Source: Streptomyces cellulosae
GTDB taxonomy: Bacteria > Actinomycetota > Actinomycetes > Streptomycetales > Streptomycetaceae
DNA length: 64,000 nucleotides
Reading direction: 5' to 3'
Assembly (NCBI RefSeq): GCF_000721105.1
Contig: NZ_JOEV01000015.1
Coordinates: 62,001 to 126,000, forward strand
The translations under genes and the position numbers were made by a program. Positions 47,583 to 56,605 of this stretch are shown here, one piece after another. How positions within the stretch are numbered: the stretch's first letter is position 1; the number at the start of each line of letters is the position of its first letter. The notes below the pieces were generated by a model. That model searched no databases. It was not told the DNA's origin and worked only from the letters and a program-made list of their open reading frames with translations.

Positions 47583-49157
47583 ATGGCCGTATACGGCATC
47601 GACCTGGGGACGACCTACTCGTGCGTTGCACGGATCGACGACGTCGGCAGAGCAACGGTGCTGCGCAACCTCGAAGGGGCGGACACCACGCCGTCCGTCG
47701 TCTACTTCGAGAGCGCCGACAGCGTGGTCGTGGGGCAGAGCGCCAAGGACGCCACCGTCCTCGACCCCGAGCACGTCGTGCAGCTCATCAAGCGGGACAT
47801 GGGCGATGTGGTGCCGCGTGAGTTCCACGGCCGCACCTACACACCCGAGGAGATCTCCGCCCGCATCCTGCGCAAACTCGTCGAGGACGCGAAGGCCGTC
47901 GGCGGCGACGAGGCGCACGACGTGGTGATCAGCGTGCCCGCCTACTTCGGGCTCGCCGAGCGGGACGCCACCCGCAAGGCCGGCGAGATCGCCGGACTGC
48001 GCGTCCTCGACGTGGTCGCCGAGCCCATCGCGGCCGCACTCGACTACGGGGCCCTGGAAGGAGACGAGGAGCGCGGGGACCGCTCCATCCTCGTGTACGA
48101 CCTGGGCGGAGGCACGTTCGACACCACTGTGCTCACCCTGCACGGGCGCGAGCTGACCGTGCTGTGCACGGACGGCGCGAAGGAGCTGGGCGGCAGCGAC
48201 TTCGACGACCGCATCGTCACGCACATGGCGGAGCGGTTCCGTGAGCGCTTCCCGGACGTCGACGACCCGCTGTCCGACCCCCAGTCCGAGACGCAGCTGC
48301 GCAAGGACGCCGAGGAGGCGAAGAAGGCGCTGTCCTTCCGCGAGCGCTACGTCGTCCGCGTCATGCACCAGGGCAGGGTCGAACCGGTGGAGCTGACCCG
48401 GGGGCTGATCGAGGAGCTGACGCGTGACCTGCTCGACCGCACCGTCGACATCACCCGCCGCACCGTGGAACTGGCCGCGGAACGCGGCGTGTCGTCCTTC
48501 GACGATGTGCTGCTCGTCGGCGGCGCCACCAAGATGCCCGCGGTCGCCGCGGCCCTGCGCGCCCAGTTCGGCTTCGAGCCCAGGCTGCACAACCCCGACC
48601 TCGCGGTGGCCCGCGGCGCCGCGCTGTACGCCCTCGACCGGGCCACGTACATCCTCTCCAGCGGCGAACTCCCTGCCGAGCAAGCACCGGACGTGCCGGA
48701 GACCGGCCTCACCCACCGCCCGTACGAAATCTCCACCGTCGCCTCACGCGGTTACGGCATCCAGGTCACGGACATCGACACCGGCCGGGAGTACGTCACC
48801 CATCTCGTGCACGCCAACGACACCCTGCCGGCGTCGGTGACGGACGACTTCTACACCCTCCGCGACGGCCAGCGAATGGTCCGGATCCAGGTGATGGAAC
48901 AGGCGGGCGCGGTGGAGTCGGAGGAGCTGCAGCACAACACCGAGGTCGCGCAAGGCGCGTTGAAGATCCCGCCGGGGAAACCCGCGCGCTGGCCCTTCCA
49001 ATGCGTGTTCACGCTCGACTCCTCCGGACTGCTCACCGTCGTGGCCACCGAACGGGAGAGCGGTGAGCAGATCGAGATCTCTCTTCAGATCGGAGGTCTG
49101 TCCCAGGAGGCGGTGGACGAGGCGCGGGTCGCGATGAGCCGCCAGCGGATCGGCTGA
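47583..49157 (+). CDS. Hsp70 (DnaK-like) chaperone lacking the helical lid
   Basis: A 524-aa protein. The ATPase domain is complete (VYGIDLGTTYSCVARI, IKRDMG, VISVPAYFGLAERDATRKAGEIAGL, VYDLGGGTFDTTVL, LLVGGATKMPAV). The substrate-binding beta-sandwich follows (~390-510, THLVHANDTLPASVTDDFYT). The protein ends just after it, in QIEISLQIGGLSQEAVDEARVAMSRQRIG, without the ~100-residue alpha-helical lid of DnaK (610-640 aa). It probably grips clients weakly or acts as a sensor/switch. GGGAG precedes ATG 47583. It lies between a GrpE-like gene and an FnIII protein, not near dnaJ. Confidence 0.92.
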   Translation: MAVYGIDLGTTYSCVARIDDVGRATVLRNLEGADTTPSVVYFESADSVVVGQSAKDATVLDPEHVVQLIKRDMGDVVPREFHGRTYTPEEISARILRKLVEDAKAVGGDEAHDVVISVPAYFGLAERDATRKAGEIAGLRVLDVVAEPIAAALDYGALEGDEERGDRSILVYDLGGGTFDTTVLTLHGRELTVLCTDGAKELGGSDFDDRIVTHMAERFRERFPDVDDPLSDPQSETQLRKDAEEAKKALSFRERYVVRVMHQGRVEPVELTRGLIEELTRDLLDRTVDITRRTVELAAERGVSSFDDVLLVGGATKMPAVAAALRAQFGFEPRLHNPDLAVARGAALYALDRATYILSSGELPAEQAPDVPETGLTHRPYEISTVASRGYGIQVTDIDTGREYVTHLVHANDTLPASVTDDFYTLRDGQRMVRIQVMEQAGAVESEELQHNTEVAQGALKIPPGKPARWPFQCVFTLDSSGLLTVVATERESGEQIEISLQIGGLSQEAVDEARVAMSRQRIG

Positions 49158-49184
49158 TCGCGGGCAGGACGGGGGGACAAGGCC

Positions 49185-51812
49185 ATGGCCTTCGACGAGG
49201 CGCGCTACCGGCGCGAGGTGCTCGACGCCGGGTTGCCCGTGACCGAGCACCTGCGCACGCGCTACCAGCTGCCGCAGCGCCTCGACGGGCGGGCGGTCGC
49301 CGAGGCGGTCGCCGCGGTCCGCGCCTGCTGGCGCCGCAGTCGGTCCCGGCTCAAGTACCGTGCCGTCATCGAGCAGTTGGAGGCCGGGTACCTCATCCAC
49401 CGGCCACTGCTGGACGCGGCCGTCGCCGGGGATCCGGGACCACTGCGGGCCGCCCTCGAAGCGCACGGCCGACGCGCCGAATCCGATCGGGCCCGGCTGC
49501 GCGCGGCCCTGGAGGAGGCCACCGGCGGGCTCGGCATGCTCGCCGAGGCCACGGTCGCGGAGATCGCCGCCGCCCACCGGGTCAACGAGGAACGGGTACG
49601 GGACCTGCTGCCCGCCCTCGGGCTGCGTGTCGCCGAGCCCGACCCACTGCCCCGTGCGGTGCCGCACCCCGCGTACGCGCGCTGCGCCGGCCACCTGGAG
49701 GTGCTGGGGCTGCGGCACCTGGGCGACTTCTTCGCGACGGGCACGCTCGGCGGGCGGACCGAGCGGCCCGTGCACGTCTTCGAGGTGTACCCGGCCGACC
49801 CGCCGGGCATCGAGGCGGCGGCGCGCCGCTGGGGACGGCTGCCGCACGGCGCCGCGCACACAGCGGCCCAGGCCGTGATCGCCGCCGTCCGTGGCGTGCT
49901 GACCGAGCAGGGCCCGGAAGGACTCGCCCGAATCCTGCTCCATGAACTGGCGGTGCCGCTGCGGACGCGGCATGCCGCCCGCGCGACCCCGGCCACGCTC
50001 CTCGCCCACGCCGTGGAGGAGCTGTCGGTCGCCGAGGACGACGCGCGCCGGCTGGTGTTCGCGGTGCTGCACGAGGCGGCCGGGGACCCGGTGTCGGAGC
50101 GGCTGCGACGCCTGGCCGCGGACGGGCGGCTCGCCGAGGCGGCGGCCGTGGCGGACCGGTTGCCGCCGGGCTCGCTCGCCGAGGACGTGCGCGCACTGGC
50201 CGAGCATGTGCGCGGGAAACTCGTCGAGGCGCGCGGCCTGGTGGACCGTGCGCGCCGACTGCCGCCGACCGAGGCGGACCAGGCCTGGGACCTGCTGGAA
50301 CAGGCGGAGGCGGCTGTCCGCGACCTGCCGGGAATCGACACCGTGCGCCGCAGCCTCGCGGTCCGCCCGGTGTCCGGCCTCACCACGACCCCGGACGGCG
50401 CGGGCGTCACCGTCCAGTGGCGGCACTCACCGTCCACAAGGGGCGAGCCCGAGTATGTGCTGCTGCGGACCGAGCGGCGCCCGCCCCGCGGCCCGGCCGA
50501 CGGCACGGCGCTGCCGCTGGCCTCGCCGCGTGCCACCTCGTACGTGGACGGCTCGCCCCCGCCCTGCGTCCCGCTCCACTACGCGGTCGCCGTGCGCCGG
50601 GCCGCCGAACCGGGCAGCCCGACCTCGCCGCTCGCCGTGGCCGGGCCCGTCGTGCACTGGCCCGAGGTCGCCGACGCCCACCTGCGCCTCGGGGACCGCC
50701 GGATCACCGCCTACTGGACCTGCCCGGACCGAGCCCGGTCCGTCGAGGTCGTCCGCACCGCTGCGGACGGCGAGGCGGTGCCGATCGCCACCCGCCGCGA
50801 CGGCTTCACGGACGACGGGCTCGCCAACGGCACGACGTACGCCTACCGCATCCGCGCCGTCTACCGCACCGACGACGGAGCGTCCGTGCGCACGGAGGGC
50901 GTCCGGCGCACCGCCACGCCCCTCGCGCCGCCCGAGCCGGTCACCGGCCTGGACATCCGCTTCGTGGACGATCACCTCCTGGCCCGACTCGACCCGCTGC
51001 CCGACGCAGAAGTGCGCCTGTACGGCTTCGACGACGCGCCCCCGTGGCCGGCCGGAACCCGGCTGCGCACGGCGGAACTCCCCGGGCGTCCGATCGTGGC
51101 GGAATCCGGCCCGGACGGGCTGCGGTTCCCGCCGCCGGGCCGGCCCATCCTGGTGCTCGCGGTCACGGTCGCCGGGGACCGCGCCGTCACAGGCGCACAC
51201 GCCGTGGCCGCCGCGCAGGCGCTCGGCACCCCCACGCTCACCCGGCACGGCGGCACCGGCGTGGCCGTCGTCTTCGACTGGCCGCCGGACAGCGGCGACG
51301 AGGTCGAGGTCACCTGGCGGACCCCCGCCGAGGCGGGGGAGCAGCGGCGCACCGTCACTCGTGCCACCTACCGGCACGAGGCTGGAGTGCGGCTGCCGGT
51401 CGCGGACGGCGCCGGGGTGGAAGTCGAGGTGCGGCCGCTCGCCCTGCTCGGCGGGCTGCCCGCATACGGTCCGCCGAGCACGGCGGTACTGCCGCCGCGT
51501 GCCGAGGTCGACTACCGGCTGGAGCGGCACGGCCTGCCCGGACGTCGCACGGTCACCGCTGTCTTCACGGCGCGCACCACCGTACGAGCCGAGCGGCTGC
51601 TGCTGGTCCGCTCCCGCGGCCCCCTCTGGCCGCTGGAGCCCGCCGACGGGGACGTCCTCGCGGAAGCCGCCGACGTGACGCTCACCCCGGGGCGGGACAT
51701 GAAGCTGTCGGCGCGCCTGGCCCGCGGCCCGGGCGGCAGGCTGCGCTGCTTCGCCGTCGGCGAGGCATTGGTGCTGCGCGATCCGCCGCAGCACACGCTC
51801 AAGGTCACTTAG
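49185..51812 (+). CDS. Large Hsp70-linked protein with C-terminal fibronectin-III-like repeats
   Basis: An 875-aa protein without signal peptide. Residues 1-~130 are helical and charged (FDEARYRREVLDAGLPVTEHL, ACWRRSRSRLKYRAVIEQL). Residues ~130-380 contain further helices, including AEIAAAHRVNEERVRDLLPALG. From ~385 to the end are about four or five beta-sandwich modules of FnIII type (for example VSGLTTTPDGAGVTVQWRH, SVEVVRTAADGE..TYAYRIRAVYR, EPVTGLDIRFVDDHLLARLD). It starts 27 bp after the Hsp70 stop, so it is in the same operon. With no J-domain protein nearby it is a candidate client or co-chaperone of the Hsp70. The function is not established. Confidence 0.75.
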   Translation: MAFDEARYRREVLDAGLPVTEHLRTRYQLPQRLDGRAVAEAVAAVRACWRRSRSRLKYRAVIEQLEAGYLIHRPLLDAAVAGDPGPLRAALEAHGRRAESDRARLRAALEEATGGLGMLAEATVAEIAAAHRVNEERVRDLLPALGLRVAEPDPLPRAVPHPAYARCAGHLEVLGLRHLGDFFATGTLGGRTERPVHVFEVYPADPPGIEAAARRWGRLPHGAAHTAAQAVIAAVRGVLTEQGPEGLARILLHELAVPLRTRHAARATPATLLAHAVEELSVAEDDARRLVFAVLHEAAGDPVSERLRRLAADGRLAEAAAVADRLPPGSLAEDVRALAEHVRGKLVEARGLVDRARRLPPTEADQAWDLLEQAEAAVRDLPGIDTVRRSLAVRPVSGLTTTPDGAGVTVQWRHSPSTRGEPEYVLLRTERRPPRGPADGTALPLASPRATSYVDGSPPPCVPLHYAVAVRRAAEPGSPTSPLAVAGPVVHWPEVADAHLRLGDRRITAYWTCPDRARSVEVVRTAADGEAVPIATRRDGFTDDGLANGTTYAYRIRAVYRTDDGASVRTEGVRRTATPLAPPEPVTGLDIRFVDDHLLARLDPLPDAEVRLYGFDDAPPWPAGTRLRTAELPGRPIVAESGPDGLRFPPPGRPILVLAVTVAGDRAVTGAHAVAAAQALGTPTLTRHGGTGVAVVFDWPPDSGDEVEVTWRTPAEAGEQRRTVTRATYRHEAGVRLPVADGAGVEVEVRPLALLGGLPAYGPPSTAVLPPRAEVDYRLERHGLPGRRTVTAVFTARTTVRAERLLLVRSRGPLWPLEPADGDVLAEAADVTLTPGRDMKLSARLARGPGGRLRCFAVGEALVLRDPPQHTLKVT

Positions 51813-51823
51813 GGGGAGTGGAC

Positions 51824-52912
51824 GTGAGACTGCCGTGGCGTCGCACCTGGGTGTGCCCGCACTGCTTCCGGCGCATCTCCAGGGCGCAGATCGCGTACGT
51901 CTGCGCGAGCGGCGCCGCCTGCGCCGAGGACCGACGCCTCGCCTCCGCCAACCCACGGACCGGTTCGGCGGAGTGCGGCACCTGCGGCCGCACCACCACC
52001 CGGCTGCGCTGCACCGCCTGCGCGGGCAGGCTGCCGGAGGGCTATCTGCGCACTCCCGGAAAGCTGGTGGCGCTCGCCGGACCGGTCAGCTCCGGCAAGA
52101 GCACCTACATCGGCGTCCTCGTGCACGAACTGCTGCACCGGCTCGGCGCCGAACTGGACGCCGCGCTGCTCCCCTGCGACGACGACACGATGGCCGACTA
52201 CCACGAACGCTACGAACGGCACCTGTACGACGAGCAGCAGACCGTCCCCAAGACCGCCGAGCACGACGCGGACCGCCCCCTCGTGCATCGCCTCAGCCGC
52301 ACCCGGCGGGGCCGTTTCGGACGCGCCGACAAGCGGGTGCTGAGCCTGGTCTTCCTCGACACCGCGGGCGAGCGTTTCGCCTCGCGCGACCGTATGGAGA
52401 CCGAGTTGCGCTACTTCCTCGCGGCCGACGCCGTCGTCGTCCTCGTCGACCCGCAGGACCTGCCCGGCGCACCGGTGAAGGACGGCGACGGGGTACCGGG
52501 CCGGTCGGGCGACGTGCTCGCCCGGGTGCTGGGCCATCTGGGCGGCGGAGGGAAGGTGACCGTGCCGGTCGCGGTCGCCCTCACCAAGGCCGACCTTCTG
52601 TGGCCGCACCTGCCGGACAACTCCCCGCTGCACCGGACCCGCCGCCCCGGCCCCGTCTTCGACGCCGACGACCGGGCGGCCGTCCACGCCGAGCTGCAGG
52701 CCCTGCTGCGGCGCTGGCAGGAGCACCAACTCGACGCGCGGCTCGACCAGTTCTGCACCGACTACCAGCTGTTCGCGCTGTCCACGCTCGGTACCGCTCC
52801 CCGGCGGGGCGGCGGGCTCGGACTCGGCGGCGTGGTACGCCCGCACCGGGTGGAGGACCCCCTGATGTGGCTGCTGCACCGCTTCGGCGCCCTCGACCGG
52901 GGACGGGGGTGA
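51824..52912 (+). CDS. Zinc-ribbon GTPase (TRAFAC-type, GAP1-associated)
   Basis: A 362-aa protein. Residues 1-70 hold cysteine pairs of two zinc ribbons (CPHC 11-14, CGTC 51-54, CTAC 63-66). The GTPase shows Walker A AGPVSSGKST (85-94), G3 DTAGE (179-183), and G4 TKAD (254-257). GTG 51824 follows AGGGGGAG and starts 11 bp after the previous stop. The next gene encodes a GAP1 protein with a 5-bp gap. This GTPase/GAP1 pairing is the hallmark of the GTPase-centred systems described in multicellular bacteria by comparative genomics. Likely a regulatory switch. Confidence 0.85.
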   Translation: MRLPWRRTWVCPHCFRRISRAQIAYVCASGAACAEDRRLASANPRTGSAECGTCGRTTTRLRCTACAGRLPEGYLRTPGKLVALAGPVSSGKSTYIGVLVHELLHRLGAELDAALLPCDDDTMADYHERYERHLYDEQQTVPKTAEHDADRPLVHRLSRTRRGRFGRADKRVLSLVFLDTAGERFASRDRMETELRYFLAADAVVVLVDPQDLPGAPVKDGDGVPGRSGDVLARVLGHLGGGGKVTVPVAVALTKADLLWPHLPDNSPLHRTRRPGPVFDADDRAAVHAELQALLRRWQEHQLDARLDQFCTDYQLFALSTLGTAPRRGGGLGLGGVVRPHRVEDPLMWLLHRFGALDRGRG

Positions 52913-52917
52913 CACGT

Positions 52918-54348
52918 ATGGCCGGACAGGCGCACTACACGTCCGCCCCGCCCTCGGCCGACGCACCCCACGGAGGCTTCCGCTTCACCGCCGTCTCCCC
53001 GACGGCCCGCCCCGCACTCGATGTCCTGCGCCCGCTGACGGGCTACCCGCTGCCGGCGGGCATGGACCGCGATCGCCCCTTGCCCGTGGCCTTCGCCTAC
53101 GACCGACCCGACGACGGTGCGGCCGTGCTGACCCGCACCCGTCTGTCCGGCCAGGACTACACCGGCCGCTGGGGCAACCACTTCTGCCACGTCTTGTACG
53201 CCACTCCCGACGAACTGGCCGGTCTGCGCCCCGTCGAGCTGTGGGACACCCCTCACTGGGCCCCGACGCCGGCGCACGACGACGGCCACGATCTGCCCGA
53301 CCTCACCCCACTCGTCCCGGGCAGCGCCGTCGGGCCCGACCGGGTGGCCCGCTTGCTGGCCGGCCTCGGCGACCCCGGCGTGCGCCTCCTGGAGCGTCTG
53401 CTCACCGCGGCTCTGCGGGCGCTGGCAGGCGAGGGCCCCGGCGCCACCCTGGTCTCCGCGGACGCGGACCGTGTCGTCGACTGGATCGCCGCCGTCTCCT
53501 ACACCCTGCCCGCCGGCCTGGCCGCCCGGCTGTCGTTCACGACGTACACCGCGCGGCCGCAGGATGACCACCGCCATCTGACCGGGACCCTGCCGGAGAC
53601 CGGGGAGCGGGCACCGGGCCCGGTGTTCCACCTCGACCGACTGACCGGGGACGGCTGTCCGGAGCCGAGCGCGCCGGCGCGGTTCCTCTCGGGCGCGTTG
53701 GGCAGCGGGCGCCTCGATGTCCTGGACGCCGTCGCGGACCTGTGGGACGCGGTTCCCGCGGACGGCGTCGAGGCAGGCGTACGGCGGCTGCGGGCCGGGT
53801 GCGCGCTGCTCGCGCCCGACGGCGATGCGGAAGCCTTCCGCGGGGAAGGCGCCGGGTTAGCCGGCTTCGTACGTGCGCTGGCTCAGCTGCGGCCGGAGAA
53901 GGCGGGACTGGCGCCTGAGCACCTGAGGGACGCCGCCGCACGCCATCTCGCCGAGGGGACGGCATCCCTCGGCGACGTACGGGCCGCGCTCGCTCCGCTG
54001 CCCGAACCGTACCGGGCGGCTGTCCTCGCCGGACTGCTCGCCGCCCTCGAAGCCTCCGCCGGCTTGCGGACCGCCGCCCTGGACGCGCAGGCGTGCGCCT
54101 CCCTCGTCTCCCTCGCGGACGAAACCCCGGACGTGCTCGCCGCCACCCCCGCCACCGCACTGCACGTGCTGCGCCGGGCCCCCGGGGAGCCGCGGCCGGC
54201 CGCGCTGCGGATCCTGCGGCTGTTCCGGCAGGGGCTGTGGGAGGAGACGGAGACCTACGAGGCCCTGCGCGACCTGATGCCGGCCGAGGATCCGGAAAGG
54301 ACGCCACGGCTGCTGTGGCGACGCGGGCCGGCCCGGGAGCGGGAGTGA
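52918..54348 (+). CDS. GTPase-associated protein 1 (GAP1-N2/M type)
   Basis: A 476-aa protein. The N-terminal domain has LSGQDYTGRWGNHFCHVLYATPDELAG, followed by PVELWDTPHW, which I recognise as GAP1-N2. Then come ADADRVVDWIAAVSYTLPAGLAARLSFTTYTARPQDDHRHLTGT (GAP1-M) and a long helical C-terminus (~290-470) of short Leu/Ala-rich repeats. These proteins are always found with the GTPase and are thought to be its partner or effector. No enzyme motif is evident. It is in the same operon, with 3 bp between it and the next gene. Confidence 0.82.
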   Translation: MAGQAHYTSAPPSADAPHGGFRFTAVSPTARPALDVLRPLTGYPLPAGMDRDRPLPVAFAYDRPDDGAAVLTRTRLSGQDYTGRWGNHFCHVLYATPDELAGLRPVELWDTPHWAPTPAHDDGHDLPDLTPLVPGSAVGPDRVARLLAGLGDPGVRLLERLLTAALRALAGEGPGATLVSADADRVVDWIAAVSYTLPAGLAARLSFTTYTARPQDDHRHLTGTLPETGERAPGPVFHLDRLTGDGCPEPSAPARFLSGALGSGRLDVLDAVADLWDAVPADGVEAGVRRLRAGCALLAPDGDAEAFRGEGAGLAGFVRALAQLRPEKAGLAPEHLRDAAARHLAEGTASLGDVRAALAPLPEPYRAAVLAGLLAALEASAGLRTAALDAQACASLVSLADETPDVLAATPATALHVLRRAPGEPRPAALRILRLFRQGLWEETETYEALRDLMPAEDPERTPRLLWRRGPARERE

Positions 54349-54351
54349 GCC

Positions 54352-56601
54352 GTGGCGAACCCCGTGATCCTGCTCCTCGCCATCGTCCTGTTCGTCGTCC
54401 TGGTCGTCGGCCACGGCGTCTCCATCACCCTGCCCAAGCTGGTGTGGGCCCAACTGCACACCGTCTGGCGGACCTTCGGCCGGGCGGCACCCACGCCACC
54501 CGACCCGCACGGTGAGCCGGCCACCCCCGCCTACCTCCGCGTCACAGCCGCGCGCGACCTGCGCGCGACCTGGTGGGACGGACTCGAGCGGCACGAACGG
54601 CTGATGGGCGACGCCGAGCGGTTCCTGGTCGACCGGGTGAGCGACGCGTTCCGCCGGTCGCAACAGCACGGGACCGGCGGGCAGGGCTGCCTGATGCTCT
54701 TCCTGCGCCCGGCCTTCCTGCTGACGGCCGTCGCCGTCGTACTGACCGCGACCACGCTCACCATCCTTCCGTTTCTGTTCGCGCTGCTGGCATGGGCGCT
54801 GGGCTGTGCCCTCTGGGCTGCGTGGTGGTCGGTCTGGGCGGCCGTCGCGCGGACGGGGCGCGCGGTGCGCGGCGGGCCGGCGCCGTGCCCGTACACCGGC
54901 TGCGGGCGCACCATCCACCGCCCGGTCAGGCTGTGCCCGACGTGCCGGGCCGGACACCGGCAGCTGGTGCCCAACCGGTACGGCGCCTTCTTCCACCGCT
55001 GCCGTTGCGGCACCCATCTGCCCGCCGTCCTCGGCGTGCGCCGTCTGGACGCGTGCTGCCCGCACTGCGGGAAGGCGCTGCCCGCCGGATACGAACGGGC
55101 GAGGGTCGTCGTGCTCGTCGGGGGCTCGGACGCGCAGCGCGCCGGAGTGCACGCGCAGGTGCTGGCCGAGCTCGGCGCCACGTCCGGGGCGGAGCCGCCG
55201 CTCGTGCGCACCGACAAGACGCCTGTCCTGGTGTACGACCCGCCTGGTGACGCGTACGGCTGTCAGGAGTCGGTGGCCGCGCTGGACGTGGTGCGCCGGG
55301 CCCACGGACTGCTGCTGGTGGTGGACGACCCCGCCGCGCACAGCGATGCCGTGCACGCCGTGACCCGGGTCCTGCACGTCCTCACCGCCCTGCCCACGCG
55401 CCGCCGCAGGCACCGTTTCGCACTGCTGTACACCCGAGGCGTGCAGGGCGACGACACCGCCGTGCGCGCACAGGTGGAGGCGGCCGGAGGCGGCCATCTG
55501 CTGCGCGCGCTCGACGCCACGGGCATGGCGGTGCGCTCCGTTCCGGCCTCGGCTCTCGCGGGGACGGTGTGGTGGCTGGCCGGTATGCCCGGTGTCGCGG
55601 GCTCCGGGGAGAGCATGGCGCCTGAGCCCGTGCGCCGACCCGGGAACGCCACGCTCCACCTCCCCCGGCACCGCGCCGCCCGGCACTCGCTCCTGATCAC
55701 TCAGCTCGCCGGGTACCTGGTCCTTCCGTTCTTCCTGGTTCTCCTGCAGACGGGTGTGCTGCCGCCGTCCGCCTTCTTCGGCCTGCCCGGGACGTACGAC
55801 AAGTGGCGGCATCCGCTGACCGGTTCGGTCCGCCAGGTCGACCTCACCGCGGCCGCGACCCGGGACTGGCCCAAGCTCAGCACCAGTTACTCGGCTCCGG
55901 GACATCCGCCGTCCGCCGCTCTGCCGGGCCACGCGGGCTACTGGTCGGTCAAGGGATCCCCGCGGAAGAGCAACTGGCTGCGGATGGACTTCGGGATGCC
56001 GCTGCCGCTGAGCGAGGTGTCGGTGGACTTCGACCCTGACAGCGTCAAGTCGACGTTCGGGCCGGATGTCGACGTCGAGGCCCAGGTCGGCGCCCGCGAG
56101 GTCCGGCTGCCGATGGGGAGCCCTCACGAGCAGAGGCAAGGCGCCATGTTCAGCAAGGAGTACGGCTACGACATTCCTGTCCCGGAGCCCGTCGACTCCG
56201 TCCGCATCGGCCTGGGCTCCTCACTCGACAAGGACGACGACGAACAGCAGCTTCAGCTGCGCGAGTTCAACGTCCGCTGGACCAGTTCCGACGCCGTGCG
56301 CCTGCACCCGGCGGACGGCGGCCGGCTGGTCGTGGAGAACGCCACCGCACGCGACCTCGCCATCACCGTACGGCCGCCCCTGCTGCCCGCGGGCTGGCAG
56401 GCCACCCTCGTCGGACGGCCGTCCCGGACACTCAGGGCGCACGACACGTACGAGGCACGCTGGCGGATCACGGCTCCCCGGGGGACCACGGCCCGCGCCC
56501 CCATCGCCTACGCCGTCGGCATCAGCGAGGACGACCGGACCGTGACGGCACGCTGTCTGGCCCTCCTCACGGTCTCCGCGGACACCCAGCCGCTGTGCTG
56601 A
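54352..56601 (+). CDS. Membrane protein with zinc ribbons, a degenerate GTPase-like domain and an extracytoplasmic beta domain
   Basis: A 749-aa protein. TM1 is residues 3-25, and TMs lie at ~119-165. Cysteine clusters follow (C179, C184, C195, C198; C217, C219, C235, C239). Residues 250-430 look like a GTPase with ruined motifs: VVVLVGGSDAQRAGV in place of the P-loop (no G-K-S/T), VYDPPGDAYG in place of D-x-x-G, and LLYTRGVQ in place of N/T-K-x-D. A last TM (~447-467) leads to an extracytoplasmic part with a discoidin-like strand pattern (NWLRMDFGMPLPLSEVSVDFD). It probably relays an external signal to the GTPase/GAP1 pair. GTG 54352 starts 3 bp after the preceding stop. Confidence 0.78.
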   Translation: MANPVILLLAIVLFVVLVVGHGVSITLPKLVWAQLHTVWRTFGRAAPTPPDPHGEPATPAYLRVTAARDLRATWWDGLERHERLMGDAERFLVDRVSDAFRRSQQHGTGGQGCLMLFLRPAFLLTAVAVVLTATTLTILPFLFALLAWALGCALWAAWWSVWAAVARTGRAVRGGPAPCPYTGCGRTIHRPVRLCPTCRAGHRQLVPNRYGAFFHRCRCGTHLPAVLGVRRLDACCPHCGKALPAGYERARVVVLVGGSDAQRAGVHAQVLAELGATSGAEPPLVRTDKTPVLVYDPPGDAYGCQESVAALDVVRRAHGLLLVVDDPAAHSDAVHAVTRVLHVLTALPTRRRRHRFALLYTRGVQGDDTAVRAQVEAAGGGHLLRALDATGMAVRSVPASALAGTVWWLAGMPGVAGSGESMAPEPVRRPGNATLHLPRHRAARHSLLITQLAGYLVLPFFLVLLQTGVLPPSAFFGLPGTYDKWRHPLTGSVRQVDLTAAATRDWPKLSTSYSAPGHPPSAALPGHAGYWSVKGSPRKSNWLRMDFGMPLPLSEVSVDFDPDSVKSTFGPDVDVEAQVGAREVRLPMGSPHEQRQGAMFSKEYGYDIPVPEPVDSVRIGLGSSLDKDDDEQQLQLREFNVRWTSSDAVRLHPADGGRLVVENATARDLAITVRPPLLPAGWQATLVGRPSRTLRAHDTYEARWRITAPRGTTARAPIAYAVGISEDDRTVTARCLALLTVSADTQPLC

Positions 56602-56605
56602 GGGC

